Part shown: positions 1-31,445 of the stretch, in pieces
How the letters are laid out: each line of letters starts with the position of its first letter
How positions within the stretch are numbered: the stretch's first letter is position 1
Source of the DNA: Mesostigma viride
Lineage: Eukaryota; Streptophyta; Mesostigmatophyceae; Mesostigmatales; Mesostigmataceae
Direction: 5' to 3'
Assembly: GCA_009746045.1 (NCBI GenBank)
Contig: RPFO01000130.1
Location: forward strand, 1,644,625 to 1,677,124
DNA length: 32,500 nucleotides
Translations under genes and position numbers: made by a program
The notes under the pieces: generated by a model
Seen by the model: the letters and a program-made list of their open reading frames with translations, nothing else
Told to the model about the DNA's origin: nothing
Database searches by the model: none

Positions 1-1740
1 GGGTTGGGTGGGTTGGGTGGGTTGGGTGGGTTGGGTGGGTTGGGTGGGTTGGGTGGGTTGGGTGGGTTGGGTGGGTTGGGTGGGTTGGGTGGGTTGGGTG
101 GGTTGGGTGGGTTGGGTGGGTTGGGTGGGTTGGGTGGGTTGGGTGGGTTGGGTGGGTTGGGTGGGTTGGGTGGGTTGGGTGGGTTGGGTGGGTTGGGTGG
201 GTTGGGTGGGTTGGGTGGGTTGGGTGGTTGGGTGGGTGGGTTGGGTGGTTGGGTGGGTTGGGTGGGTTGGGTGGGTTGGGTGGGTTGGGTGGGTTGGGTG
301 GGTTGGGTGGGTTGGGTGGGTTGGGTGGGTTGGGTGGGTTGGGTGGGTTGGGTGGGTTGGGTGGTTGGGTGGGTTGGGTGGGTTGGGTGGGTTGGGTGGG
401 TTGGGTGGGTTGGGTGGGTTGGGTGGGTTGGGTGGGTTGGGTGGGTTGGGTGGGTTGGGTGGGTTGGGTGGGTTGGGTGGGTTGGGTGGGTTGGGTGGGT
501 TGGGTGGGTTGGGTGGGTTGGGTGGGTTGGGTGGGTTGGGTGGGTTGGGTGGGTTGGGTGGGTTGGGTGGGTTGGGTGGGTTGGGTGGGTTGGGTGGGTT
601 GGGTTGGGTGGGTTGGGTGGGTTGGGTGGGTTGGGTGGGTTGGGTGGGTTGGGTGGGTTGGGTGGGTGGGTGGGTTGGGTGGGTGGGTGGGTGGGTGGGT
701 GGGGTGGGTGGGTGGTGGGGTGGGTGGGTGGTGGGGTGGGTGGGGTGGGTGGGGTGGGTGGGGTGGGTGGGTGGGTGGGGTGGGTGGTGGGTGGGTGGGT
801 GGGTGGGTGGGGTGGGTGGGTGGGTGGGGTGGGTGGGGTGGGTGGGTGGGTGGGTGGGTGGGGTGGGTGGGTGGGTGGGTGGTGGGTGGGTGGGGTGGGT
901 GGGGTGGGTTGGGTGGGTTGGGTGGGTTGGGTGGTTGGGTGGGTTGGGTGGTTGGGTGGGGGGTGGGGTGGGTGGGGTGGGTGGGGTGGGTGGGTGGGTG
1001 GGTGGTGGGGTGGGTGGGGTGGGTGGGGTGGGTGGGTGGGTGGGTGGGTGGGTGGGTGGGTGGGTGGGTGGGTGGGGTGGGTGGGGTGGGTGGGGTGGGT
1101 GGGGTGGGTGGGGTGGGTGGGGTGGGTGGGGTGGGTGGGGTGGGTGGGGGTGGGTGGGGTGGGTGGGGTGGGTGGGGTGGGTGGGGTGGGTGGGGTGGGT
1201 GGGGTGGGTGGGTGGGTTGGGTGGGTGGGTGGGTGGGTGGGTGGGTGGGTGGGTGGGTGGGTGGGGTGGGTGGGTGGGTGGGTGGGTGGGGTGGGTGGGG
1301 TGGGGGGGTGGGTGGGTGGGGTGGGTGGGTGGGTGGGTGGGTGGGTTGGGTGGGTGGGGTGGGTGGGGTGGGTGGGGTGGGTGGGGTGGGTGGGTGGGTG
1401 GGGTGGGTGGGGTGGGTGGGTGGGTGGGGTGGGTGGGTGGGTGGGGGGGTGGGTGGGTGGGTGGGGTGGGTGGGGTGGGTGGGGTGGGTGGGGTGGGTGG
1501 GTGGTGGGGGGTGGGGTGGGTGGGTGGGTGGGTGGGTGGGTGGGGTGGGTGGGGTGGGTGGGTGGGTGGGTGGGTGGGTGGGTGGGGTGGGTGGGGTGGG
1601 TGGGGTGGGTGGGTGGGTGGGGTGGTGGTGGGGTGGTGGGGGGTGGGGTGGTGGGTGGGGTGGGGGTGGTGGGTGGTGGGTGGGGGTGGTGGGTGGGGGT
1701 GGGGGGTGGGGGGTGGGGGTGGGGGGTGGGGGGTGGGGGA
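1..1740 (+). repeat. G-rich (GTTGGGTG)n array decaying to (GGGT)/(GGGTG) tracts
   Basis: From base 1 to about 670 the sequence is an almost perfect 8-bp repeat of GTTGGGTG with a few shortened units (near 225, 247 and 362). From about 670 to 1740 it becomes irregular GGGT, GGGTG and GGTGG runs with essentially no A or C on this strand. Runs of three or more G separated by one or two T occur throughout, which is the pattern of G-quadruplex-forming DNA. It lies upstream of a TGD3 exon in the same orientation, so it is most simply intronic. The long open frames across it (repeats of GWV or GGL) result from having no stop in the unit and are not genes. Confidence 0.95.
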
Positions 1741-2001
1741 TGGATGAATGGATGGATGGATGGATATGGATATGGATTTTATCCCCTATTCCTATGTATT
1801 TTCTCACGTGTACGGCCTTATAAGCTTCGCCAATTCTGGCGAACCTAACAGTTCTCCCGAAAAGTGGCTCCGCCTGATAATAGCCTAGTTAATTTTTTTT
1901 TTCCTTTCCCCTTCCAAACTTCCTTTCCCCTTCATCCTCATCCTCGCCTGCCCCTTCTGTTCTCTTTCCGGCCTCACGGGCCATCCACCCACACCCTGCA
2001 G
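1741..2001 (+). other. (GGAT)n edge and 3' end of a TGD3 intron
   Basis: The G-rich array passes into a short GGAT/GGATAT tract (about 1738-1776), then AT-richer unique sequence. From about 1893 there is a long pyrimidine tract (T9 followed by C/T-rich sequence) ending in CACCCTGCAG, a good branch-to-acceptor region for the exon that begins at 2002. I see no gene here. Confidence 0.7.
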
Positions 2002-10991
<8,990 letters not shown>

Positions 10992-11183
10992 GTGCTGAAG
11001 CCGGAATTTCTGTGGGAGTTCTATATAGCATCATGGCAGTCCTATAACACCAAAAGTGCCAGTGACGCATCCAGGGTATTTTTTGTTTGTGTCCGTGTAT
11101 GCAACAATGCTTTTGGTGTGAAGACAGCGAAGCGCTGGGTAATCGTTTTACCTCCCTGAATTCATTCATTCATTTACGTGCGA
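10992..11183 (+). other. Presumed TGD3 3' UTR
   Basis: This is unique sequence after the stop. I do not see a convincing TGTAA signal close by. A (TTCA)n tract at about 11159-11175 precedes the SINE-like element. Confidence 0.4.
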
Positions 11184-11310
11184 GTCAGCAACATTGGTGC
11201 GAGAGGTCCCCAGTTCGATTCCGGCCTGGATTCATTTGCAGATCGCGTTTCCGCGGACCGGCCCTGAACGCCAATGGTTTTCACCTTTGCGGCGTGCCCA
11301 ATCAGAATTT
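11184..11310 (+). mobile_element. tRNA-like SINE, copy A
   Basis: GTCAGCAACATTGGTGCGAG leads into GAGGTCCCCAGTTCGATTCC, which matches an RNA polymerase III B box / T-arm (GTTCGATTCC). A tRNA-unrelated body follows (ATTCATTTGCAGATCGCG... TTTTCACCTTTGCGG) and ends near AATCAGAATTT. A related copy in the opposite orientation lies at 30749-30882. The acceptor and D-arm parts are missing or unrecognisable, so this is not a functional tRNA gene. Confidence 0.7.
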
Positions 11311-11576
11311 ACATGCCTCCGTTGGGAGCGTCACGGGGTACAAACGTTTTGAGCATGTACCTTTAAGATGTCCCCGTATGATGCACAGTTCACTCATCTT
11401 ACTGAGCGCTTGCTATGAGAATATACCACTGCGGCAAAACCATTTTAACAGTTGTTTGGATCCCTGGAGGGGCTTTTTTTCTCTGTACGGAAATGTCAAA
11501 ACTCTTCAGTTTCACTGTCATTTCATGCAATGTGCAAAAACTCGTGGCAATTTCCGTACATTTTCGGCTATGCATT
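11311..11576 (+). other. Intergenic sequence, nothing recognised beyond the stem-loop
   Basis: This is AT-richer unique sequence between the SINE and the LINE tail. I see no coding or repeat signal. Confidence 0.4.
11315..11336 (+). repeat. LINE-3'-end-like stem-loop next to SINE copy A
   Basis: CCTCCGTTGGGAGCGTCACGG has the CTCC-GTTG-GGAG stem-loop core found at the LINE 3' ends at 11594-11625, 14974-14990 and 15583-15607. It lies a few bases after the SINE body. Confidence 0.45.
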
Positions 11577-13001
11577 AATTAATTAATTAATTAAACTCGT
11601 GCTCCCGTTGGGGAGTCACGGAGCACCGAAGTGCTTTTAATCCCTGTGTGTGCACTACAGGAGAAAGGGCAGAGACCCCCAGTCTCCTTCATGCCAAAGG
11701 CATGCCACAGCTGCAATCGGGCGCGGCTAGCTAAAAGGACAGGCTAACGATCCGGCAAACTGTGGGTGCAATAAGACCCATGTGAGCATATCATAGCAAG
11801 GAGCGTGGGCAAGTAATCTGAACATAGCCAGGGCGTAGCATGGCTGTACTAGGACTAGGCTAAGGCTATGGCTGGTTGTGTACCGTGCGTTGGCGGCACG
11901 TGACTAGGTGTGTTGGCACAGCTAGGCAACATTCTAGGCATGGCTGCCTTAGCGGCAGTGACGCCAATGGTTACAAGCTAGGGCTATTGCTATTCTAGCC
12001 CGCTGGGGGCGTCCACATCTTGTGGTTGATCATCAGGTCCCCGCCCCTCCAATACACCTTGGGCTTCTGGGGGTCCTGCTTATGGCGGAGGTATTCCGGC
12101 CACAGGTCGCGTCGCTGCTGTTGCTGAGCGGGGGTGAGGTCGTCATCCAGCGTCCAGGTGAGGTCGTGCAACCGCTTGCGACGAGAGAGGAACCGCTGCT
12201 TATCCTCAGGGGAGGGGAAGGTGAGTAGGACTGGTGGGGGAGCCGCCTTGTCCCGTGAGTGGGGAAGGCGGTGGCACCCACGCAGTTCTACCTCACCTAC
12301 CAGGCCCATGAGGGTAAGAAGCTGGTTCTTGAGCTCGTCAGCAAGAGAGGTTGACGTCTCACCTGGCTTCTGGGGGAAGCGACGTAGCACCACTCGGCAC
12401 TCGCGGCGAGCGCGGTCGGTGACCTCCCGTTGCTGGGCCTGGCGGTGGTCCTCCAGCTCCTGGAGCTTTGTGGCGATGGCGTCGGTGGTGGAGGCGGTCG
12501 CTGACCGCAGCAGGTCCGCGTAGGAGAGCGGCGGGAGGTCGCCAGCATCCTGCCGGGGTGGCTGGGATGCAATGGTGGCCGTCTGCTCCGCTATCTTGGG
12601 GACCTGTGTGGCCAGGGCCTCGGTGTGGGCGGTGATGGCCTCAAGCTTCTTCAGGAGCACGCCACACTTGCCCTCCACCTGGTTAAGGCGAGAGACAAGT
12701 GCCGCATGCGTTTCCGAAGCTTGCGCCGCGGTGTGCAGCGTCGTGAACTGGGGCTGGAGCTTGTGGACGACCTTGGTTTCCACGTTGGAGACCCGGGCCT
12801 CGACCGTGTTGAGCGTGGTGTTCAGCCGGATGTCAGCTGCTCGGCCAGCGGCCAGGTCACGTGCTCCTCCAGCACTGCGCGGATGTCATCCTTGCAGAGG
12901 GAGGAAGCCGATGGGGCTGCCGGCTGTGCGGGGGCTGGGGTGCGGAGCGTGCGGGTGATGTCGATGAGGCGGAGCTGGAAATGGCTGGTCAAGATAGCCA
13001 T
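11577..13001 (-). mobile_element. ORF1-only non-LTR retrotransposon derivative
   Basis: Read on the minus strand, the element starts near 13001 with an ORF1-type gene (to 11995). It continues through about 370 bp of non-coding sequence and ends at 11594-11632 with a GC-rich stem-loop and a (TTAA)n tail at 11577-11594. The same stem-loop and tail end the plus-strand LINE at 15624. There is no endonuclease or reverse transcriptase between ORF1 and the tail, so it appears to be an internally deleted, non-autonomous copy. Confidence 0.65.
11995..13001 (-). pseudogene. LINE ORF1-like RNA-binding protein, one frameshift
   Basis: The minus-strand start at 13001 begins MAILTSHFQLRLIDITR and reads to a TGA at 12822-12824. 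One base of shift near there gives RLNTTLNTVEARVSNVETK, which runs on in one frame to TAG at 11995. The total is about 335 residues. A heptad-like coiled coil (around HAALVSRLNQVEGK...LLKKLEAI) precedes an RRM-like segment (CRVVLRRFP, then PVLLTFPSPEDKQRFLSRRK) and a C-terminal KVYWRGGDLMI stretch. This order of coiled coil, RRM and C-terminal domain is that of LINE ORF1 nucleic-acid-binding chaperones. The frameshift suggests decay, although a sequencing error would look the same. Confidence 0.7.
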
Positions 13002-13194
13002 GGCTATGCATTATACAGTACATATAAAGGATTGCACTAGTACTATTTACGATCATGCTCATGCACCCAGCCGACAGCGCCTTAATTAATTGACTAAAAA
13101 TCAAAACGCGTCAATTTACACGTAAATGCGTCACGTGAGCATTAAGTCCTCAGGGATGAGGGAAATGACTGTGGGATGTGTGGATGGAAGTCAT
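13002..13194 (+). other. Intergenic spacer
   Basis: This is AT-rich sequence between the ORF1 start and the next LINE-end fragment. Nothing is recognised. Confidence 0.4.
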
Positions 13195-13245
13195 TGATAA
13201 ATAGTCTCGTGCACCCGGTGGGGGACCACGGAGCACTGAATTCCC
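13195..13245 (-). mobile_element. LINE 3'-end fragment
   Basis: TCTCGTGCACCCGGTGGGGG ACCACGGAGCACTGAA is a diverged copy of the LINE 3' terminus at 11594-11632 (CTCGTGCTCCCGTTGGGGAG TCACGGAGCACCGAA), in the same orientation. The TTAA tail is replaced by GATAAATA. Sequence to the right (to about 13470) is unrecognised. Confidence 0.6.
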
Positions 13246-13639
13246 CAAGTAAGATATAGTACGTGGACGTAGACCTCCCCAAGACGATCAATATCAAGGA
13301 GACAACCAGTGCAGGCCAGAAATCGGGAGAATCAAGACCATGGTAGCTCGATTGAGCCTGCTTAAATCTTTTCCGCGTTTTCGAGTCGTTCATGATGATG
13401 AATATGAAATATGGAGATGAAAATGTGAAGCCTTGTTCATTGAAAATATGGCTGGCTTTAAACATGAAGAGCGACTAGATATAGCCCCCGCGAGCAGCTA
13501 CCGGGGGGGTAGCCACTGAAACCACCCCCCACAGCCGTCGTCCGATGCCCGAGCGTGTCTTGGATAGCCCAATCTCACGGACGACGCAACGGAGTCAAAG
13601 CCGCGACCTAAGACAGGTCTTTATCGACAACTTCGGAAC

Positions 13640-14640
13640 ATGGAAGGAACGCCATGCTGGCTTTTTCCACCCGGCACTCCCACCAACGGTATGCTGCATT
13701 CTTTGACCCCAAGACCAGGCGAGCAAGTCGCGCCGCTCGCTTGGAGGGTGCCATATATGCGCGTTGAATTTAGTACTATGTTATCTCACGCCGCACACAC
13801 CGCGCCAACCTCTCCCCAACCCCCTGCCGATACCGCGGGTCCCCGGCGGCACACCTTGCTGGGTCAACGCCGGCACCACTCGCTGCGCATCGCCACCTAC
13901 AATGTCCGCACCCTGCCCGGGGGGGATGCCCCCCTGCGGGCCAACGAGCTGGTCCACTACTGCCGCCTATATGGCATTGATGTGCTCGGTGTTCAAGAGC
14001 AACGGCCCGCTGCTTTGAGGGCCCCGTGCAGCGTGTAACCCTTACATGCAGTAGCAATATGGCAACTGCTGTGCAGCCCGGCGCATATGCCCGGGTCAAG
14101 ATCCCGGGGTGGGCTTGTTGTGCTCCCCCACCGCTGCCGCCCAACCGATCGTGGACCACAAACTTTGCTCTAATCGGATCCTTCAGTGCACTTTCCGCTC
14201 CCTTGAAGGACGGACCCCCAATATGCTCTCGGTCATTGTCGGCTAAGCCCCACACGCTGGGCACCCTGTCGAAGACCGCAAAGCGTTTTTAAACCACTTG
14301 CAGTTCAGCAGCTAGTGCTCGAACTTGAGCGACAGATCCCACGTCAATACATCGATCGTTGCCATGCATCTTGGTGGATGCCACTGCGAACCTGCCCTTG
14401 GGCCGCGGGGGCTGCATGTACGCGCCGCGCCCAACTGATACACAGCAATACCAACACCCCCCTCCTTGAGCAACTACTCACTGAGGGTGACTTGACATGC
14501 AGCTGCCAATGCGCTGTTTGCTAAGCTGCCTGATGCACGCTTACTAGTGACCTTTGTGGGCCCCGCACGCAGGGCGGCTGGCTCGGTACTCCCCCATCGG
14601 CGGTGTGTTTGCTTGGACTACATTATTACTTGTACATGTG
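13640..14640 (+). pseudogene. LINE endonuclease (EEP family) remnant
   Basis: The frame 13640-14038 encodes LRIATYNVRTLPGGDAPLR, then YGIDVLGVQEQR. These are the first two conserved blocks of apurinic-type LINE endonucleases (Asn of TYNVRTL, and the catalytic Glu of VQE). The frame then breaks. Later pieces in other frames read RTPNMLSVIVG, then an in-frame TAA, then EDRKAFLNHLQ, and further on LPDARLLVTFVGPARR. These match the mid and late parts of the same domain. Multiple frameshifts and stops show it is dead. Confidence 0.75.
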
Positions 14641-15244
14641 CGCAACTAAGTGCTGGCGTTCTTCCGTCATCGATGCCCGTACGCTGACCCAGCCCCCAAG
14701 TGTCACATGCATCGGATCACCCCATGGTCACCACAACCTAGGCGCCTACGTCTTCATGAGCTAGGCCCGCGAGCGCCAACGCCCACGCCCACGCCCACGC
14801 CCGGCCACGCCCTGATTGGAACTGCCAACGCCCCGTCCGTGGGCGCCGGGAGAAGTGCCATCCGAGGAGGAGAAGCGTCGCGTCGCAATTAATCAGGTCT
14901 GCCTTCATGGCTGCGCAACCTTTGATGCACCTGGATGCCGAGTTAATTAATTAACAGGAATTCATTAATTAAAGGAACATAACTCCGTTGGGAGTACATC
15001 TAGCACATATCCCTGAGAAGGGGCTTTAGCTATTCTGGGCTACTTCCTGCAAGGGTGGGGATGTAGACGACACGCCATATCACAAGCACCATAAATTTAT
15101 TGCTCATGCTTAAAGCAGCGGCGCCTGCAGCTAGTAGGGCACTTAATTAGTAGCTCGCATGCCAACCAGGTAGATACATCACGTCAGTGGCCCCCCCGCG
15201 GGACTGCGCCTGGGCATGCAGCTCAGCCTGGCCAGTATCTCCTT

Positions 15245-15484
15245 ACGTGGGCCGGGCCCCGCGATGCTAGACGCCGCAAGGCCTGCACCTTCAAAGAACA
15301 GCTAGTAGAGGACATGGGGGGCCTAGGCCTCTCCGTGATTTGGAACAAGATGATGGACAAGGCCAAGTGGGCCCAAGTCATAGAGGACAACGAACCCCCT
15401 CCCGTGGGGAAGCGCCCGCGTTTGCAAACACGCGGGAAGCACGCTAGACAGGACCCTAGGGTAGCCGAGAGCTTAACCCATTAG
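15245..15484 (+). pseudogene. LINE ORF2 C-terminal remnant
   Basis: One frame reads through FKEQLVEDMGGLGLS, IWNKMMDKAKWAQVIEDN and ends LTH before TAG near 15482. LINE ORF2 proteins commonly end with a segment of the kind 'ED...LGLS...DR.KW'. The upstream part of ORF2 is missing. Confidence 0.6.
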
Positions 15485-15626
15485 AATAATAGAGTTGGCG
15501 TGATGTTGTAGATAGATTAGACCGGCGCCGGTAGGATTGTGTGACAGTCCCCATCCATCCATCCATCGGGGTTAATGGTCCGTGACTCCCCAACGGGAGC
15601 ACGAGTCTAATTAATTAATTAATGTA

Positions 15627-18478
15627 GACGACACTTGCTCTAGGTGCGCCAAGGGCACCTGCACCACCATGATCTCTCAGAGCACAAAGGGGCCGGGGCC
15701 GGGCATGGGGTGGATGCACGAATGCGGCCAGTGGAATCAATCATGTCTCTGACACGCCACCCTACGAACTGTTCATGAGATCCGTGGATCTTGGCTCTCC
15801 GAACTGCTCCTGCAGTGAGCAACCCCGCGCCCGCCCAGCCCCGCTGCTGTACCTGCGTGATCAGTCCGGGTACGTGGTCCCGGCTGGCGCTATATATAGT
15901 GCAGGCCCGCCGCCGCGGGGAGGACCTACATGTACGTACGGCTGTACCCATATGGCCATGAGCGGCTTACTTGAAAGCACTGTATACTGCCGCACACGCA
16001 GAGGAGGTGGAGAGTCACACTTGCCGCCGAGATCAATTATCGCCACACGGCCGCCAACAAGCACAAGGCGGCATGGCGGTCTCTCAACCGTCTCACCAGA
16101 CTGCCGGGAAACGCAAAGGGCTGACATCCAGGACACCCCCAGTGAACGCCTTGAGCTTTGGTTCAGCTCCCAGGCCAAACTATCTTTCGGGGCCGGCTCC
16201 TGGACCACCACCCCCCGCTCAACTGACCCCGCTGCCATTGCACGCCCTAGCTGCGGCTAGCCGCGGCGGACCTCTTGAGCCCCCGCGAAACAGACTACCT
16301 GGTCCCACCGCTCTCCGCCCCCTCATGGTGCAGACGGCCGGCCCCTGGCTGCCACGATGAGTGGACCCCGCGGGAATGGGCCCAGCCGGCTGCTGCCATC
16401 TCCACCCTCCACATGACGATGCTGCGGCATGGGAGTGGACAATCTTTTGAACACCGGAGGGGGTTAATTAAGATGCCTCAGGAGCTTGAGCCTTTCCTCC
16501 TGGGCGTTTGCAACCGGATTCTACGTGAGTGATGGCCAGTCCCCCCGCCGATGTATTGGAAGACCGAACCGCTGTCCGGGTCATGCTCTACAAGCTAGGC
16601 AAGGGGTTGCCGCGGATACCGGCAACTACCGCGGCGTCTGCCTCCAAAGCTGCGCGCTGAAAGTCTTCATGCGTCTCTTGGCAGCTTAACTGCATGCGTG
16701 ACAGCCTCGATTCCCATGTAGGTGAGCCCCAGATGGGCTTCCGTGTTGGTCGCAATTGTGCTATGGTCACCATGACTGCGCGCCGCCTGATCGAGAAAGT
16801 GGGCCGCCTGGCCCCTGGCCTCTTACGATTGCGCTATTGATCTTCGTCGATTACACCATGCAACTAGGCATTCGATACGGTTGTATGGGACGCCCTAATA
16901 TGGGTGGTCCTCCACATGTTCCGTGTCCCATCGTACATGTTGAGATCATCTGCCAGCTCTATGAAGGGTCCCAAGCCGGCCCAGGTCCGTACCGCTGACG
17001 GCGTCACTAGCTCCGGCGTTCCCCCTGCACACCGAGGTGTGGCAGGGCTGTGTGCTCTCCCCGTATCTATTCATCATTATGGTGGACTAAATATTATTAT
17101 CATTATTATGAGGCGCATGCACAAGCCCGCTTTGCCCGGGTGGAGGGGCGCCGGCCCGCCGGGGAATCATCGAGTCCACGGATCGAGGATGCCAGCTACG
17201 GCGGGGGTGACCCGCCCTACCGACTGAGCGATCTGATCTACGCTAATGACACGACGCTCGTGGAGACCCCGGTGTCCGCCCGAATCTGGCTAGATAGCTT
17301 GTCGCTGGAAGCGCGGGCGGTCAGCGGTGGGGTTTATGATCAGCAAGAAAACAGAGGTCATCATGGCCATCAATTATTTCCCCGCTGGGACCACCCCACC
17401 CACCCTAGCTCCTCCTGCTGGACGGAAGCCCCGTGCCCCCGGCGACTCGCTTCAAGCTCCTTGGCACATGGCTCCCCTCCACGGCTGACGTCCCGACGAC
17501 ATCAACACCTGCATTGGCCAGGCCTGGGCGGCCCTCAATCAACTGCCTCGACAGGTTCTGGTGGATATGTCGCTACCTGAGTGAGCGGCGCAAGCGCATT
17601 CTGTTCAAGGCCCTTGTCCTCAGCATCCTCCTTTTCGGCTGCGAGGCGCGGACCCTGGACCAGGCGCTGAGCAAGCAGCTTGACGGCACTGTCACTCGAA
17701 TGCCCCGTCACATCATCCTCGATCGGCGTCCGCTACCAAGAGCGCCGCACGTCCGGGCCGAGCTCTACTACTGCGAGCTCCCTCTTCAGTGTCACCCATA
17801 CCATCCGACACCACCGCCTCCTCTTTGCCGGCCATCCGTCTTACCCGCACAGACCATGTGAATACCGAGGTGAGACCTGCGGGCGGGCTTAGGACTGGCC
17901 AACCAGGTAGACACCTCCCCCTATTATGGCAGGGTCCCGGCCCCTTGTCCTGTCGCAACCGTCTGGCAAACTTGCGCGCGCCCCGCACCGATGCGGTGCG
18001 ACCCAGACCTACGGTGACACAATTGCTTGATGATTCAGGGCTTCTGGGATTATCTGTACTCCGCGCCCGCATGATTGACAAGGATACATGGGCTGCCGTC
18101 TGCGATAAGCACCTTCCTGTCGGTGGGGCATGCTCCTGTTTTCTCCCCACGGGCCCCGTGGCCCATTGGTAGAATGCAGGGTAGAAGCCCGCAGGTGGAC
18201 TGTTATTGCCCCTGAGGATAGCCGCTACACTACCGCCTCTGGCTTCTGCCATTACAGTAGAGGACAGCTCAGATGAGGGTTGCATCCCCATCTAGTGACT
18301 ATATGATTTCTGGCCTGCGCTGGTTGTCTCCTTGATATGGTTGGGGCATGATGGAGACGATATTTGTAACTTTCGTGTAATTATTTTTTCTAATGATCGA
18401 GATTAGCACAGTACTCCGTGGCATGCCCATGCGCATGACACGCAAGTACTTACTTACTAACTTACTTACTTACTTAGC
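15627..18478 (+). mobile_element. Decayed LINE 2: reverse transcriptase and C-terminus
   Basis: From about 15960 the frames carry pieces of a LINE ORF2: a pre-RT linker (ANKHKAAWRSLNRL near 16045), RT blocks between 16570 and 17720, and a C-terminus near 18010-18110 (TVTQLLDDSGLLGLS, then ARMIDKDTWAAV). The sequence ends with a (CTTA)n tract at about 18449-18477, plausibly the microsatellite tail. No endonuclease is recognised in this copy. It is not clear whether it is a separate insertion or the remainder of LINE 1 displaced by rearrangement. Confidence 0.7.
16570..17720 (+). pseudogene. LINE reverse transcriptase, frameshifted, YADD changed to YAND
   Basis: The RT blocks occur in order but in different frames: VRVMLYKLG; NYRGVCLQSCALKVFMRLL; QMGFRVGRNCAMVT; FVDYT, then AFDTVVWDAL (motif A) after a shift; VWQGCVLSPYLFIIMVD (motif B' region, about 17038-17087); LIYANDTTLVE (motif C, about 17236-17268); FKLLGTWL; and ILFKALVLSILLFGCEA followed by LDGTVTRM. 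Motif C normally reads YADD; here GCTAATGAC gives YAND, removing one of the catalytic aspartates. Several stops and shifts confirm the copy is dead. Confidence 0.85.
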
Positions 18479-19367
18479 GACTAGATGACCTAGACGGTGG
18501 GGCCGGAAGCAGCTTGCTTGATCAGGGCGTGTTGTTCGAGCCTACCTGGCCGGGAGTGTCTAGTGGTGAGCACCATATTTGCTGCGATCGCTATTATTGC
18601 CGGAAGCAGCTTTCACATTAGAAGTAGGGGAGGCGACTTGTTTTGGGGGAGGACGACGAAGTTATGTATTTGAAAAATCACGCCACATGCCAAGCGGTGG
18701 CGAAATAGGGTGGGAAAGGCGGAAAGGGTAAGTTTCTTCAAAATGGTTTATGCCCAGACTGGAGTACGCTGAGGTGACAATCAACTCACCTCCAAACAGC
18801 GCAGTCAAAGAAACTGCGGATGGGGAGGGGGGAAGTGAGGCCAAAAAAGTGACCTGAGCGCCACATGTCTGCCGTCGTCCGCCTGATGAGGTGCATTTCA
18901 GCATTGACACAGTGGTAAATTCGTTTAATTAATTGCATGCCTTGAATCAAGTCGTCTTTGCGTGCAGGTTTGTCATGTGAGTTTCCGGGCGTGGAAAGCG
19001 CTAGCATGGAATGTCACGGGGGCGGGGAACAGTAGCGACAAGGCGCATCGGGGACACCGTGGAACGCCAGGTTTACACCCTACGTCATTAGCGCGGGTAG
19101 TTGGTAACCTAATAATTTTGTTGGGCACTGAAATCCTCGAGGTTGAGTGGAGATGGCTGTCGATCCACTTGTTTACTCCATGCTCTTTATTCGACCTCTG
19201 TAGTCGAACGGAGCGTCTTGGGGCACAATCAATTTCGTAAGGGGTAAGGATAAGATTCGCTTCCCTTTCCGTGCTTCCTGCATCAAAGAAAATGTTGCCT
19301 GCCAAAATGATGCAAGTGGTGTAAATTAATACAGACTAGGAATTACGACTACGGTATTACACTTCTA
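18479..19367 (+). other. Intergenic region upstream of Ku70
   Basis: This is unique sequence with no recognised gene. Minus-strand frames at 18662-19305 have no family signature. The Ku70 promoter and 5' UTR should lie here, but I see no element that I can support. Confidence 0.5.

Positions 19368-31445
<12,078 letters not shown>

Larger units (their letters stand above)
13480..15626 (+). mobile_element. Decayed LINE 1: endonuclease plus 3' terminus, no reverse transcriptase
   Basis: An EEP-type endonuclease start (13875-14010) is followed by frameshifted endonuclease remains to about 14660. A gap region follows. Then, at about 15245-15480, there is a typical LINE ORF2 C-terminus in one frame (FKEQLVEDMGGLGLS, then KAKWAQVIEDN, stop near 15480). 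A 3' UTR with (CATC)n, a stem-loop at 15583-15607 and a TTAATTAATTAATT tail follow. The reverse transcriptase expected between them is absent. A second LINE-end-like motif with TTAA repeats lies at 14941-15000, so the middle is probably composite. Confidence 0.7.

Noticed and set aside
1-1740. Telomere
   Set aside because: The unit GTTGGGTG is not the TTTAGGG or TTTTAGGG type of green algae, the array degenerates internally, and the window continues into a gene. An unusual telomere-derived array cannot be excluded but is not supported.
4-1848. Very long open frames encoding GWV/GGL repeats
   Set aside because: They result from a stop-free G-rich 8-bp repeat; all frames are open and there is no domain or splice evidence.
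11184-11260. Functional tRNA gene
   Set aside because: Only the T-arm/B-box region is tRNA-like; no foldable acceptor stem or anticodon arm is evident and a second copy shares non-tRNA body sequence.
11087-11578. A 163-residue plus-strand gene
   Set aside because: The frame spans the SINE-like element and unrelated flanks and has no protein family signature.
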